From Phocaeicola oris (lineage in GTDB: Bacteria > Bacteroidota > Bacteroidia > Bacteroidales > Bacteroidaceae), in NCBI RefSeq assembly GCF_021295095.1, contig NZ_JAJLQX010000003.1, forward strand, positions 117,326 to 181,325: a stretch of 64,000 nt of DNA, written 5' to 3'. Below, piece after piece: positions 18,482 to 27,935 of the stretch; positions within the stretch are counted from its first letter, which is position 1; every line of letters starts with the position of its first letter. A program made the position numbers and the translations under genes. The notes beneath the pieces were generated by a model. The model was not told where the DNA came from. It saw nothing but the letters and a program-made list of their open reading frames with translations, and did no database searches.

Positions 18482-19582
18482 TCACTTGTTTATCTCTACA
18501 ATGTGTGTCGGAGGCTCCGTCGCATTACGGATTTCTGTCTGCCTGACCACATTCTTAGCTAAATCGAAGAAAGCCATTCCCGTAATGCTATTCTCTTCGA
18601 GCGTGGCCGGAATACCTTCATCACCGCTCTCACATATACTTTGAACAATAGGAATCTGCCCCAACAAAGGAACATTCATCTGTTCGGCCAACTTCTTAAC
18701 TCCTTCTTTTCCAAAGATATAATACTTATTCTGTGGTAATTCTGCCGGAGTAAACCATGCCATATTCTCTACCAAACCAAGTATAGGCACATTCACCTTA
18801 TCTGTGGTGTACATGTGAATACCTTTCCGAGCATCGGCCAAAGCAACCTCTTGAGGGGTACTTACTATGACGGCTCCGGTTATGGCAAGTGTCTGAACTA
18901 ATGTCAGATGAATATCACTTGTACCCGGAGGCGTGTCGATAACAAAGTAATCCAAATCACCCCAATCAGCATCACCAATGAGTTGTTTCAACGCATTACT
19001 TGCCATTCCGCCACGCCAGAGCGTAGGCTGATCTGGATCAACAAAGAACCCAATGGAAAGCATCTTTAGTCCATATTTCTCGATAGGAATAATCAAATCT
19101 CTACCGTCAATTTTCTCGGCATAAGGACGAGCATCCTCTACCTGAAACATCTTCGGCATAGAAGGACCGAAGATATCAGCGTCAAGCAAGCCAACTTTAT
19201 AGCCCAACTTAGACAAAGCAACGGCCAAGTTAGCTGCGACAGTCGACTTTCCTACTCCGCCTTTACCGGAAGAAACTGCAATGATATTCTTTACTTGAGG
19301 AAGCATTTTACCGGGCTCCGGACGAGCAGCCTGCTTACTCTCAACGGTAATATCCACTTTTACGTCAGGCGAGATATAAGTATGAATAGCTGTCTCGGCA
19401 GACTTCAACATGGAAGCTTTAAAGGGATCTGTCATCTTCTCAAAAACCAAGGAGAAACTGACAGACATTCCATCAATACGCATATTATCAGCTATCATCT
19501 CGTTTTCCACCAACGTTTTACCATTGCCCGGATAACGGACGGTATTCAACGCGTCAAGAATTAATTTCGGATATAATGTCAT
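18482..19582 (-). CDS. mrp: Mrp/ApbC-type Fe-S cluster carrier ATPase
   Basis: A 366-residue P-loop protein thought to carry iron-sulfur clusters to apo-proteins. The chosen start at 19582 (MTLYPKLILDAL) follows the family; upstream in-frame codons belong to the intergenic gap. An N-terminal MIP18/DUF59-like domain (about 1-80) precedes the MinD-like ATPase with the deviant Walker A GKGGVGKS at 106-113. The CPxC cysteine pair that bridges the cluster in E. coli Mrp is missing: the ENM-W-F segment continues TPAELPQNKYYIFG instead. It is the last gene of a minus-strand run after the BspA-like gene, and its own hairpin terminator follows. Confidence 0.92.
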   Translation of the reverse strand: MTLYPKLILDALNTVRYPGNGKTLVENEMIADNMRIDGMSVSFSLVFEKMTDPFKASMLKSAETAIHTYISPDVKVDITVESKQAARPEPGKMLPQVKNIIAVSSGKGGVGKSTVAANLAVALSKLGYKVGLLDADIFGPSMPKMFQVEDARPYAEKIDGRDLIIPIEKYGLKMLSIGFFVDPDQPTLWRGGMASNALKQLIGDADWGDLDYFVIDTPPGTSDIHLTLVQTLAITGAVIVSTPQEVALADARKGIHMYTTDKVNVPILGLVENMAWFTPAELPQNKYYIFGKEGVKKLAEQMNVPLLGQIPIVQSICESGDEGIPATLEENSITGMAFFDLAKNVVRQTEIRNATEPPTHIVEINK

Positions 19583-19592
19583 TATATAAGTA

Positions 19593-21296
19593 TTAATAAA
19601 TAGATTCAACTAATGTGTATTCTACAATAACAGGAAATGATTTCCAAACCTTCTCCATGCTATAAACCGGTTTACAAGCAGTAGGAACAGTCAGTTTGCA
19701 TGAATATAGAGGAACATCTTTAAAAACATTATCGCCGGCACACTTAGGAGGAAGAGCAGCATGTAAACGAATATTCGTGAGAGCAATACACTTGGAGAAT
19801 GCTCTCCCCCCAATCTTCTTTAAAGAAGTAGGTAATTCAACTGTCTGCAAAGAAGAACAATCTCTGAAAGCCGAGCTGCCAATCTCTTTTACCGTAACGG
19901 GCAATGTAATAGAAGTTAGTGCTTTACACCCTTGAAAAGCATTATCTTGTACTTCCTCCAACGTATTGGGCAATGTAACTTGATTCAGACTGACGCAATC
20001 CTCGAAAGTGGAATCCCCCAATTTCTTAATAAAGGCACTCACTTTAGCCGTTGTCAAAGCTGCGCATTTCTCGAACACATGGCTCCCCATCTTCTTAACG
20101 GTGATAGGAATCTCTACTGAAATCAGCGCACTGCAATCCTTAAATGCATAGCTCGCAATATCATTTAAGGTATTAGGCAACGTAAACGAACTCAAACTCT
20201 TGCATCCTTCAAATGCACTTGTCCCTATAGATTGCAAAGAAGCCGACATTTCTATGGAAGCCATATTCTTACAGTTTTCGAATACACGATTTCCAATCTT
20301 TTTCACTCCCTTAGGAAGAGCGATGGCTTTCAAACTGGTACATCCCTTGAATGTAGAATTCTCCAATTCAGATAATGATGAGTTCAATGAAATCCCTTCT
20401 AAGCTGACACAATCGGAGAAAGCCTGACTGCCCAACTTCTTAACACCTGTAGGTAACTCAACAGCTTTCAAATTCTGACACTTATCGAACGCATGATTGC
20501 CAATCTCAGTCAAATTTTTAGGCAAATAGATGAATGGCAAACTTTTGCAACCTTCGAAAGCACTCTTATCAATCACTTTTGTAGCATCATGAAGTGTAAC
20601 ACTGCTTAGCTGCTCACAATCTTTGAACGCAGAGCTTTCGATAGTAGCCACCGGGCCATCAACCACTACGTGCTCTAATCTCTTACAGCCTTCGAACGCG
20701 CTTCTTCCAACTTTCGTTACCGAACTTGGAAGAAATACTTCTTTCAACTCTTCGCAATCATTAAAAGCATGGTCACCCACCATTAAGAATCCGTCAGGGA
20801 AAGTAACTTGTTCCAGTGCTCCACAATTGTTGAACGCACGTACACGAACCTCCTTAACGTTACTTGGTAAACTGACAGTCTTCAGTTGCTTGCAGCCATC
20901 GAACGCAGCCTCACCTATGGCGGTAATAGTATTAGGCAATACCACTGACTCCAGATTCTTAGCTCCGGAGAACAACTTATCAGGAAGAACATTCCGTTCT
21001 GTTTTGATAGCTTTATTTATCTTACTCTCAACAATAGACGCATCGGACAAATCAATATGACTCAACAGTACCTCTCCGGGATTCTTAGCCTTACCGCGAG
21101 TTGCAATATCTTTAATCAATGCTAAATCCACGCCATTTAACTCGCCGGAGATCTTCAAAGAAGAATAATGATACTTCGTGCTATCAGTTAAAGTTTTCGA
21201 CAATATTCCAACAGAATCGACTTTAACAGCCAATTCCTGAGCAAATCCATAGAATGGCATCAAAGTCAAAAGCATAAATAAAAAACTCTTTCCCAT
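19593..21296 (-). CDS. BspA-like leucine-rich repeat secreted protein
   Basis: A 567-residue exported protein with a signal peptide ending near residue 20 (GFAQ). After about 115 non-repeat residues come 17 repeats of exactly 23 residues, each of the form C-x-x-L-x-x-V-x-L-P with a closing I-G-x-x-A-F, the LRR_5/BspA type (Treponema/Tannerella class). Each repeat has a cysteine at the same place, forming a ladder. No lipobox or C-terminal sorting domain is evident. The protein ends in a short non-repeat cap with VPTACKP. BspA proteins act in adhesion to host matrix or other bacteria; the ligand here is unknown. It lies 20 nt downstream of trmB and just ahead of mrp. Confidence 0.88.
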   Translation of the reverse strand: MGKSFLFMLLTLMPFYGFAQELAVKVDSVGILSKTLTDSTKYHYSSLKISGELNGVDLALIKDIATRGKAKNPGEVLLSHIDLSDASIVESKINKAIKTERNVLPDKLFSGAKNLESVVLPNTITAIGEAAFDGCKQLKTVSLPSNVKEVRVRAFNNCGALEQVTFPDGFLMVGDHAFNDCEELKEVFLPSSVTKVGRSAFEGCKRLEHVVVDGPVATIESSAFKDCEQLSSVTLHDATKVIDKSAFEGCKSLPFIYLPKNLTEIGNHAFDKCQNLKAVELPTGVKKLGSQAFSDCVSLEGISLNSSLSELENSTFKGCTSLKAIALPKGVKKIGNRVFENCKNMASIEMSASLQSIGTSAFEGCKSLSSFTLPNTLNDIASYAFKDCSALISVEIPITVKKMGSHVFEKCAALTTAKVSAFIKKLGDSTFEDCVSLNQVTLPNTLEEVQDNAFQGCKALTSITLPVTVKEIGSSAFRDCSSLQTVELPTSLKKIGGRAFSKCIALTNIRLHAALPPKCAGDNVFKDVPLYSCKLTVPTACKPVYSMEKVWKSFPVIVEYTLVESIY

Positions 21297-21316
21297 AACT
21301 TGAATTAATTAAAATA

Positions 21317-22075
21317 CTACTTACTTGTTCCCAAACTGCTTCTTTTATTTCTATTGTAACTACGATACTCATCCAATGGAATCTCCACATCCGGCTCTTT
21401 CAACACTCCCTCTTTCGGAAGGTGGAACTTAATATACTTGATATTCAATCCACGGTCAAGCCATTGTTGTTCATAATAAGTCCGAATACCCAAAATCTCA
21501 TCCACCAAACCGGAGTGATACAAATCATCCGTGCAGACATCCACCTTCAGTTTATTCACCTCCATCATATATTTAGTATAGGTAAACATAAAGTTACTGT
21601 CTGTCTTCAAATGAATAATTCCATCGGGAACAAGAAATTTCCTATACCGTTCCATGAAATACGTAGAAGTGAGCCTTTTGGTCGCTCGTTTCATCTGTGG
21701 GTCAGAAAAGGTCAGCCACACCTCGCTAACCTCGTTCTCCCCGAAAAAGCGATCGATAATCTCAATATTTGTTCGGAGAAAAGCCACATTCTTCAATCCA
21801 TCTTTCAGAGAATCCGTTGCTCCCGTCCACATACGAGCACCTTTTATATCCACACCTATGAAATTCTTATCGGGATACATTTCGGCCAAGCCTACCGAAT
21901 ACTCCCCCCTTCCACATCCCAGCTCTAACACAATAGGATGATCATTATGAAAGAACAAATCATTCCATTTTCCTTTCATCCGGAACGGCACATCATCCAT
22001 TACGGAATAGGGGTATTCGAAGACGTGGGGATACGTCTTCATATCAGCAAATTTGGCAAGTTTTCCTTTTCCCAT
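21317..22075 (-). CDS. trmB: tRNA (guanine-N7-)-methyltransferase
   Basis: A 252-residue SAM-dependent enzyme making m7G46 in the tRNA variable loop. The SAM site [15 protein letters not shown] is near residues 49-63, followed by [10 protein letters not shown] and the TrmB signature [17 protein letters not shown]-like stretch near 120-140 ([14 protein letters not shown]). The start ATG at 22075 fits the family, whose N-terminus is short and variable. It is the first gene of the trmB-BspA-mrp run. Candidate -7 boxes lie just upstream. Confidence 0.95.
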   Translation of the reverse strand: MGKGKLAKFADMKTYPHVFEYPYSVMDDVPFRMKGKWNDLFFHNDHPIVLELGCGRGEYSVGLAEMYPDKNFIGVDIKGARMWTGATDSLKDGLKNVAFLRTNIEIIDRFFGENEVSEVWLTFSDPQMKRATKRLTSTYFMERYRKFLVPDGIIHLKTDSNFMFTYTKYMMEVNKLKVDVCTDDLYHSGLVDEILGIRTYYEQQWLDRGLNIKYIKFHLPKEGVLKEPDVEIPLDEYRSYNRNKRSSLGTSK

Positions 22076-22085
22076 GTCGTGAATA

Positions 22086-22107
22086 CAAAGTTATCAGAGC
22101 AAAGGTA
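22086..22107 (-). promoter_or_regulatory. Candidate -7 boxes for trmB
   Basis: Two TAnnTTTG matches lie on the minus strand, TACCTTTG (22107-22100) and TAACTTTG (22093-22086). The first has a TTG 21 nt further upstream (22131-22129). The second is close to the ATG at 22075. Confidence 0.35.
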
Positions 22108-22136
22108 AAGAATTTATTATAATAAGGACAAAAAAT

Positions 22137-22208
22137 ACACGGATTTTACACCTGACTTACGGCACATGTGATAAAGCAGTAGTGCCATCCGGTATGTAAA
22201 ATCCGTGT
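22137..22208 (-). terminator. Compound hairpin downstream of ilvE
   Basis: Perfect 14-nt arms (22137-22150 and 22195-22208) enclose a second inverted repeat (GGCAC at 22161, GTGCC at 22182). On the minus strand the outer stem is followed by a run of six T. It lies 23 nt after the ilvE stop and probably ends that transcript. The double stem is larger than a usual terminator. Confidence 0.65.
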
Positions 22209-22231
22209 AAACGGTCAATTATATATCCTAA

Positions 22232-23251
22232 TTACTCCACAAAAGTTACCCAATGATGTATATCAGGTTCATCACCATACTGAATGCCACGCAACATATT
22301 ATAAAGTTTCGTGCAGATAGGTCCCGGTTTACCATCCTTAGAGATTACAAACGATTGCTTCGTTTCCAAATCATCAATCTTACTGATTGGACTGATGACA
22401 GCTGCTGTACCACAAGCACCGGCTTCCTCGAATGTAGCCAACTCCTCTTCCGGAATCTGACGACGCTCAACTTTCATGCCTAAATCTTCAGCCAACTGCA
22501 TTAAACTCTTATTCGTAATAGAAGGAAGAATAGACGTTGACTTTGGAGTAACATACGTATTGTTCTTAATACCGAAGAAGTTAGCCGCGCCGCACTCATC
22601 CATATATTTCTTCTCCTTTGCATCCAAATAGAACTCACAACTGTAGCCCAGCTCATGAGCAATGCTGTTGGCTTTCAAACTGGCAGCATAGTTACCACCG
22701 ACTTTATAAATACCTGTTCCTAAAGGAGCAGAACGATCATAGTCACGAATAATGACATAAGGATTGGTTGCAAAACCACCCTTGAAATATGGACCTACCG
22801 GAGTAACAAAGATAACAAACATATAATCTGTTGACGGATGCACGCCAACCTGCGGACTGATACCAATCAGCAACGGACGAATATATAATGTAGCGCCACT
22901 CTCGTATGGAGGGATGAAACGTTCATTTGCCTTAACTACCATCTTGACTGCATCGACAAACATCTCTGTAGGAACCTCAGGCATTAATATGCCGCGACAT
23001 GTACTCTGCAGACGAGCTGCATTCTCTTCCGGACGAAAGACACGAATCTTACCGTCTTTGCCACGATAAGCTTTTAATCCTTCGAAAGCTTCCTGACCAT
23101 AGTGTAAACAAACGGCAGCCATGTGCAAATTAATGGTTTCTTCTGAACAGATTTCCAATTTGCCCCACTGCCCATTACGATAATAACAACGAACATTATA
23201 ATCCGTTCTCATGTAACCAAAAGACAGATTTTTCCAATCAATTTCTTCCAT
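22232..23251 (-). CDS. ilvE: Branched-chain amino acid aminotransferase
   Basis: A 339-residue PLP enzyme of fold type IV that moves the amino group between glutamate and the 2-oxo acids of leucine, isoleucine and valine. The PLP lysine is expected in YKVGGNYAAS (K183), and the cofactor-binding segment DECGAANFFGI lies near 215-225. Length and the N-terminal DWKNLSFGYMRTDYN place it in the eukaryote-like BCAT subgroup common in Bacteroidota. No ilv or leu biosynthetic genes are adjacent; it is transcribed alone, with a promoter at 23287-23316 and a large hairpin after the stop. Confidence 0.95.
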   Translation of the reverse strand: MEEIDWKNLSFGYMRTDYNVRCYYRNGQWGKLEICSEETINLHMAAVCLHYGQEAFEGLKAYRGKDGKIRVFRPEENAARLQSTCRGILMPEVPTEMFVDAVKMVVKANERFIPPYESGATLYIRPLLIGISPQVGVHPSTDYMFVIFVTPVGPYFKGGFATNPYVIIRDYDRSAPLGTGIYKVGGNYAASLKANSIAHELGYSCEFYLDAKEKKYMDECGAANFFGIKNNTYVTPKSTSILPSITNKSLMQLAEDLGMKVERRQIPEEELATFEEAGACGTAAVISPISKIDDLETKQSFVISKDGKPGPICTKLYNMLRGIQYGDEPDIHHWVTFVE

Positions 23252-23286
23252 TTTATTTATTATATTGTTTTTGTTTCGTCTTACTA

Positions 23287-23316
23287 CAAAAGTAATGCTT
23301 TTATTTCTAAAACAAA
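23287..23316 (-). promoter_or_regulatory. Promoter of ilvE
   Basis: On the minus strand TTTG (23316-23313), 18-nt spacer, TACTTTTG (23294-23287), 36 nt before the ilvE start and inside the gap after xseB. Confidence 0.55.
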
Positions 23317-23333
23317 CATTCTGCTATTATTTT

Positions 23334-23546
23334 TTAATCTTTACTTTCTATTATCTCGTTTTCTTTCAACATCTTTTTTATTTCGTCATCAGTCTTATAG
23401 AGTCTGTCGCGACAAAACTTAATCAATTCCTGTGCTTCTTTCAAGTTAGTACTCAAATTGTCAATATCCAACTCACCATTATCAATTCTCGAAACGATCT
23501 CTTCCAACCGTTTCATCGCCTGTTCATAAGTTTGTTTCTTCTCCAT
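23334..23546 (-). CDS. xseB: Exodeoxyribonuclease VII small subunit
   Basis: A 70-residue helical protein. The pattern YEQAMKRLEEIVSRIDNGELDIDNL is the XseB family signature, with the usual second helix LKEAQELIKFCRDRL. It pairs with XseA to form the ATP-independent single-strand exonuclease VII. The start lies 23 nt inside the end of xseA, so the two are coupled. Length is typical. Confidence 0.93.
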   Translation of the reverse strand: MEKKQTYEQAMKRLEEIVSRIDNGELDIDNLSTNLKEAQELIKFCRDRLYKTDDEIKKMLKENEIIESKD

Positions 23547-24840
23547 ATACTTTACTTTTTATTTTTCCATTCATAACAAGGGTTTCCAGTATATCTCCAT
23601 CTTTCACTTCCGATGCATCTTTTACAACCTTCCCGTTCAATAAAGTAATACTATATCCCCGCTTCAGCATATATTCGGGTGATGCTGCCCTGATTTGTTG
23701 TTCTATCAGTTTTAACCGATGATCTTCCTTCTCCATGCAAGAATAGACGGACAATATCAACCGTTGTTTCAACAAATCCAACATATTCTTCTCTTTCATG
23801 AAACGTAACCGTACCACACCTTGCATCTGCTGAATCAATTCCTTCTGACGGAAAAGTTCATGCTCCAACCGTTTTGATATCTGATAAGGGATACGCTCAA
23901 CCAGTCTGTTAAGCCGTTCTTTCTCATTACTCATCCTTTCAGCAACTAATTCTGTCAAAGATTGAACTTTGCTTTCCAGCTCTTCTGCCGTATCATGCAA
24001 ATGATTGATAAGAAACTCAGCTGCTGCTGTCGGAGTTTTCACACGAGTATGCGACACACTGTCAAGCACTGTATCGTCACGTTCATGCCCGATACCGGTA
24101 ATAATAGGCAAAGGGAACTGTGCCACATTCGCAGCCAAATCATAGGTATCGAATCCACTCAAGTCGGATGTAGCCCCTCCTCCACGAATAATGACCACTG
24201 CATCCCATTTCTCCATCTCATGATAGACTGCATTCAACGCAGCTATAATGGAACTTTCTACCTTATTACCCTGCATTACCGCCGGAAATAATTCGGGATA
24301 AAAGACATACCCGTAAGAGTTATTTTTTAACTGATTACAGAAATCTTCATATCCGGCTGCCGTAGCCGATGAGATAACTGCAATACGCTGAGCGAATAGT
24401 GGCAATTCCAATTCCTTATTCAAATTCAAAACCCCTTCTTCCTCCAGTTTCTTGAGAATCTCTCTTCGTCGTCGGGCCATGTCACCCAACGTATAAGTTG
24501 GATCAATATTCAATACCGTCAGCGAATAACCATATAATTCATGGAACTCCACCTGAACCTGAACAAGCACTTTTATTCCGGCACAAAACTTCTGCCCTGT
24601 CTCTTCTTCAAAATACGGCTTAAGCATATTATAGGTGTTCTTCCATATATTCCCTCGAGCCTTAGCCACTAACGCGGAACTCTTTTCATCCTTTTGAACG
24701 AATTCAACATAGCAGTGCCCCGTGTAATTGACACGCGCCTCACTCAGCTCCGCCTGAACCCAATAAGCATTCGGCAGACTTAACTCCAACGTCTGCTTTA
24801 CCAAATTGTTCAATTCAAAGAGAGAGAGAACCTGTTCCAT
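23524..24840 (-). CDS. xseA: Exodeoxyribonuclease VII large subunit
   Basis: A 438-residue nuclease subunit. An N-terminal OB-fold (about residues 1-100, with VQAELSEARVNYTGHCYVEF) is followed by the exonuclease domain with RGGGATSDLSGFD near 225 and GIGHERDDTVLD near 255, both diagnostic of XseA. A helical region (about 290-390) and a short C-terminal beta cap with GYSITLLNGKVV follow. It begins 2 nt after the stop of the subtilisin-like gene and overlaps xseB at its end, making a three-gene minus-strand operon. Confidence 0.95.
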   Translation of the reverse strand: MEQVLSLFELNNLVKQTLELSLPNAYWVQAELSEARVNYTGHCYVEFVQKDEKSSALVAKARGNIWKNTYNMLKPYFEEETGQKFCAGIKVLVQVQVEFHELYGYSLTVLNIDPTYTLGDMARRRREILKKLEEEGVLNLNKELELPLFAQRIAVISSATAAGYEDFCNQLKNNSYGYVFYPELFPAVMQGNKVESSIIAALNAVYHEMEKWDAVVIIRGGGATSDLSGFDTYDLAANVAQFPLPIITGIGHERDDTVLDSVSHTRVKTPTAAAEFLINHLHDTAEELESKVQSLTELVAERMSNEKERLNRLVERIPYQISKRLEHELFRQKELIQQMQGVVRLRFMKEKNMLDLLKQRLILSVYSCMEKEDHRLKLIEQQIRAASPEYMLKRGYSITLLNGKVVKDASEVKDGDILETLVMNGKIKSKVYGEETNL

Positions 24841-24841
24841 G

Positions 24842-26203
24842 TTATTTCTTATTCTTCAAATAGGCTTTCCAAATATCAGGAACGCCGTACCCGTAAATAT
24901 TATCCGGAAAATCCACTCTGTCACTACACTGACGGACAGCCTCAATTACCTGCTTGGCTGTAAGATGAGGACAGGCTTGCCAGAAACAAGCAACCAACCC
25001 GCAGAAAGTCGGAGACGCAAATGAGGTACCATTCCCATGAGAAGGCTGACCATCTGTACCTAACACGCTTGAGAACACACCTATCGCCATCACGTCCGGT
25101 TTAACACGCCCGTCAGCTGTATTTCCAACAGAAGAAAAGTTGGCATTCACGCCATCACGATCAATAGCTCCTACCGTTATCACATCTTCAGCGTCACCCG
25201 GAGGTGTAATCTTTTTCCAATGTTGCGACCCTGAATTACCGGCACTGCAAACCAAAATCATTCCTTTCTTCGCGACCAGTGAAGCTGAGTTGGACATCAA
25301 CGAATAATGTCCGTCCAACTGTTTATATTCATATCCCCCGAAAGGTTCGTCAAATGAGTCATATCCCAAAGATGTATTAATCACATCCACGCCTACACTA
25401 TCGGCAAACTCAACAGCTGCTGCCCAATAATCCTCTTCCACCGGCTGTTCCGTATCATAGTCCTCACTGCGAAGCAACCAGTACGATGCTTCAGGAGCTG
25501 TTCCCACCATCACCTTCGGAGTATTGGCAGCCATACACGAAAGAACCATCATGCCATGATAATGCTCTGCGTAGATGTCCGACCGCGGATTAACAAAATC
25601 CTTCGTACCAAGCAGATTCAAATGTTTCAATACCGGTATGGCATCGGCATTAAAGAAACCGGCATCTATCACACCAATAGTCATACCTTCCCCTTTAAAT
25701 CCGGCCAGATGCAAACTATCACCATGATGCACTGCAATCTGAATAGACGCGTCACCATAGTAACTGTCCGTCTTTTCCAAATGTTTCTTTATTTGATCCT
25801 TACGCGTCTTATCACGTTCCGGAACACTATCCGGAGCTATCCAAACCTTTTTTATATGAGAAACAAATGGCAATTGAACAATACGGTTAATCAAAACAGA
25901 ATCAGTGGTCTGAATCAATACGGTATTATTCCACTTACTCTGTGAGACCAGCTGCACTCCAACCTGTTGAATCCGATCTATATACTGTCTGCTAACAGGC
26001 AAGTCTGTACTATCTATCGGTAAATCCTGCTTCACCCTACGCTCCAATGCTTTTGGCGAAAGATACTCCTCCGGTTTGTCAAAGGTATATAGGGTTCCAA
26101 GCTTATCTTTTAAATAGATACGGTATTTAGTTGCTTTCTGGGCTTGTATAGAACAAATACCCATCAACAATGTAACAACGAAAATAAACTTTTTTAAACT
26201 CAT
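24842..26203 (-). CDS. Subtilisin-like serine protease (S8), secreted
   Basis: A 453-residue exported protease with a signal peptide ending AQA-like near residue 21. Residues 25-125 form a propeptide-like domain. The catalytic triad is visible as D180 (GVIDAGF), H216 (HYHGM) and S394 (GNGTSFASP), with the oxyanion asparagine N323 (SAGNSG). There is no C-terminal sorting domain or P-domain; the chain ends soon after the catalytic fold (VPDIWKAYLKNKK). It is the first gene of an operon with xseA and xseB, a context that says little about its substrate. A TATCTTTG -7 box lies 21 nt upstream. Confidence 0.9.
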   Translation of the reverse strand: MSLKKFIFVVTLLMGICSIQAQKATKYRIYLKDKLGTLYTFDKPEEYLSPKALERRVKQDLPIDSTDLPVSRQYIDRIQQVGVQLVSQSKWNNTVLIQTTDSVLINRIVQLPFVSHIKKVWIAPDSVPERDKTRKDQIKKHLEKTDSYYGDASIQIAVHHGDSLHLAGFKGEGMTIGVIDAGFFNADAIPVLKHLNLLGTKDFVNPRSDIYAEHYHGMMVLSCMAANTPKVMVGTAPEASYWLLRSEDYDTEQPVEEDYWAAAVEFADSVGVDVINTSLGYDSFDEPFGGYEYKQLDGHYSLMSNSASLVAKKGMILVCSAGNSGSQHWKKITPPGDAEDVITVGAIDRDGVNANFSSVGNTADGRVKPDVMAIGVFSSVLGTDGQPSHGNGTSFASPTFCGLVACFWQACPHLTAKQVIEAVRQCSDRVDFPDNIYGYGVPDIWKAYLKNKK

Positions 26204-26223
26204 CGTTTTTTAAATTAATTTGG

Positions 26224-26231
26224 CAAAGATA
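26224..26231 (-). promoter_or_regulatory. -7 box of the protease-xseA-xseB operon
   Basis: TATCTTTG on the minus strand, 21 nt before the ATG at 26203. No matching -33 TTG was found at the usual distance. It is divergent with the MATE promoter about 45 bp away. Confidence 0.5.
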
Positions 26232-26274
26232 GCTAAAAGATATTCTATTCTCCTTTTTAATTACATAAATTATG

Positions 26275-26282
26275 TAACTTTG
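26275..26282 (+). promoter_or_regulatory. -7 box of the MATE gene
   Basis: TAACTTTG fits TAnnTTTG. It falls inside the longest open frame of the MATE gene, which shows that the frame's first ATG at 26220 cannot be the start; the transcript would begin just before the ATGs at 26295 and 26304. Confidence 0.5.
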
Positions 26283-26303
26283 CGGACTATTTTAATGAAA
26301 TTC

Positions 26304-27680
26304 ATGGAAAAAACAGGATTAAGCAGAGCACAGGAATTGGGCACTAAACCGATTGGCAAATTATTATTGCAATACGCTCTTCCTTCCATTGTTGCTATGA
26401 CTGCCTCATCGCTTTACAATACAGTCGACAGCATTTTTATTGGACATGGGGTGGGTTCTTTGGCTATTTCAGCCATCGCCGTCTGCTTTCCGTTCATGAA
26501 TCTTTCTACTGCTTTTGGAACATTGGTAGGAGTAGGTGCCGCCGCTCTTATTTCTGTTCAGCTCGGACAGAAGAACTACGATTTGGCAAAACATGTCTTT
26601 GGAAATGTCTTTACATTAAATATCATCATCGGTGTGGTATTCACCATCCTTTCACTTGTATTCCTCGATCCTATCCTTTATTTCTTCGGAGCCAGTGAAG
26701 ATACGTTGCCGTACGCACATCAATATATGTCTATCAACCTTTATGGTAACTTAATAACTCACATGTACTTCGGTATGAATGGAGTGCTTCGTGCGTCAGG
26801 TCACCCCAAAGAAGCAATGATAGCCACTATCAATACGGTAGTTATCAATACTATTCTTGATCCGATATTTATATTTTTATTCGACTGGGGTATTCAGGGA
26901 GCTGCTTGTGCCACCGTTCTGGCACAAATCATCTCGCTTTGTTGGCAGATTAAGATTTTTACAAATAAGAATGAAATATTGCACTTCGCTCATGGCATTT
27001 ACAAACTCAACGCTCACATTATCAAACGAATCTTTGCCATTGGCATGTCCCCATTCTTAATGAATCTGGCCAGCTGTCTCATCGTTATCTTTATTAATAA
27101 AGGATTAAAACTGTATGGTGGCGACTTAGCTATTGGGGCATACGGCATCGTTAATCGCATCGCGTTCATCTTCGCCATGTTTGTTATGGGAATGAATCAA
27201 GGTATGCAACCTATTGCCGGATATAACTTCGGATCCCAACAGTACCAACGGGTAACTCAAGTATTGAAACTCACCATATACTATGCCACGGCAATCATGA
27301 TTATAGGATTTACGGTAGGTGAACTAATACCGGAACTGGCTTCACGTATGTTCACCAGCGACGAAGAACTGATAAGTAAATCGATTAAGGGAATGCGCAT
27401 CACCTTTATTTTCTTCCCTGTTATCGGATTCCAAATGGTAACAGCCAACTTTTTCCAAAGCATAGGTATGGCAGGCAAAGCCATCTTCCTTTCTCTCACT
27501 CGTCAACTAATCTTTCTGCTGCCATGTCTTATCATTCTTCCTATATTCTTGAATGGTGACGGCATCTGGTGGAGTATGCCTGTATCAGATTTATTTGCCA
27601 GCATTATTGCGGCTGTAATGCTCTATCGTCAATTTATGTCATTCAAGAAACAGCAGCATAACGAAGAACATACACGTTAA
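26304..27680 (+). CDS. MATE-family multidrug efflux transporter
   Basis: A protein of 458 residues from ATG 26304 (MEKTGLSRAQELG); 26295 is an equally possible start, while 26220 lies upstream of the promoter. About twelve membrane helices form two similar halves. Family features are the first-helix segment PSIVAMTASSLYNTVDSIFIGHGVG and the second-half GMNQGMQPIAGYNFGSQQY. It should export cationic compounds in exchange for Na+ or H+; the substrate is unknown. It is a single-gene transcript diverging from the protease operon. A 22-bp repeat array follows in the 738-bp gap before the next gene. Confidence 0.9.
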   Translation: MEKTGLSRAQELGTKPIGKLLLQYALPSIVAMTASSLYNTVDSIFIGHGVGSLAISAIAVCFPFMNLSTAFGTLVGVGAAALISVQLGQKNYDLAKHVFGNVFTLNIIIGVVFTILSLVFLDPILYFFGASEDTLPYAHQYMSINLYGNLITHMYFGMNGVLRASGHPKEAMIATINTVVINTILDPIFIFLFDWGIQGAACATVLAQIISLCWQIKIFTNKNEILHFAHGIYKLNAHIIKRIFAIGMSPFLMNLASCLIVIFINKGLKLYGGDLAIGAYGIVNRIAFIFAMFVMGMNQGMQPIAGYNFGSQQYQRVTQVLKLTIYYATAIMIIGFTVGELIPELASRMFTSDEELISKSIKGMRITFIFFPVIGFQMVTANFFQSIGMAGKAIFLSLTRQLIFLLPCLIILPIFLNGDGIWWSMPVSDLFASIIAAVMLYRQFMSFKKQQHNEEHTR

Positions 27681-27935
27681 TTTGGCATACTGTTAACCTA
27701 AAATATATATAATAAGGCTTATTATGTAGTAATATATAGTAATTCCTCAAGACTAACAATATTTTAAGCTCTATTAACAGAGACGAGGTTCAGAACTTGT
27801 TTTCCTGATAAAACGGCCTTACAACCTATTTAATAGTTGTTTTTATTTTTTCGTCAGGCATATTCAGTACACCATAAAGAAATTACAAAAAATGATACAC
27901 ATAATTTTCCATCTTCATCAAAAGATTTATTCGTT

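Noticed and set aside
20623-21060. Plus-strand frame of 145 codons
   Set aside because: It is antisense to the BspA-like repeats; the regular repeat structure keeps the opposite strand open by chance.
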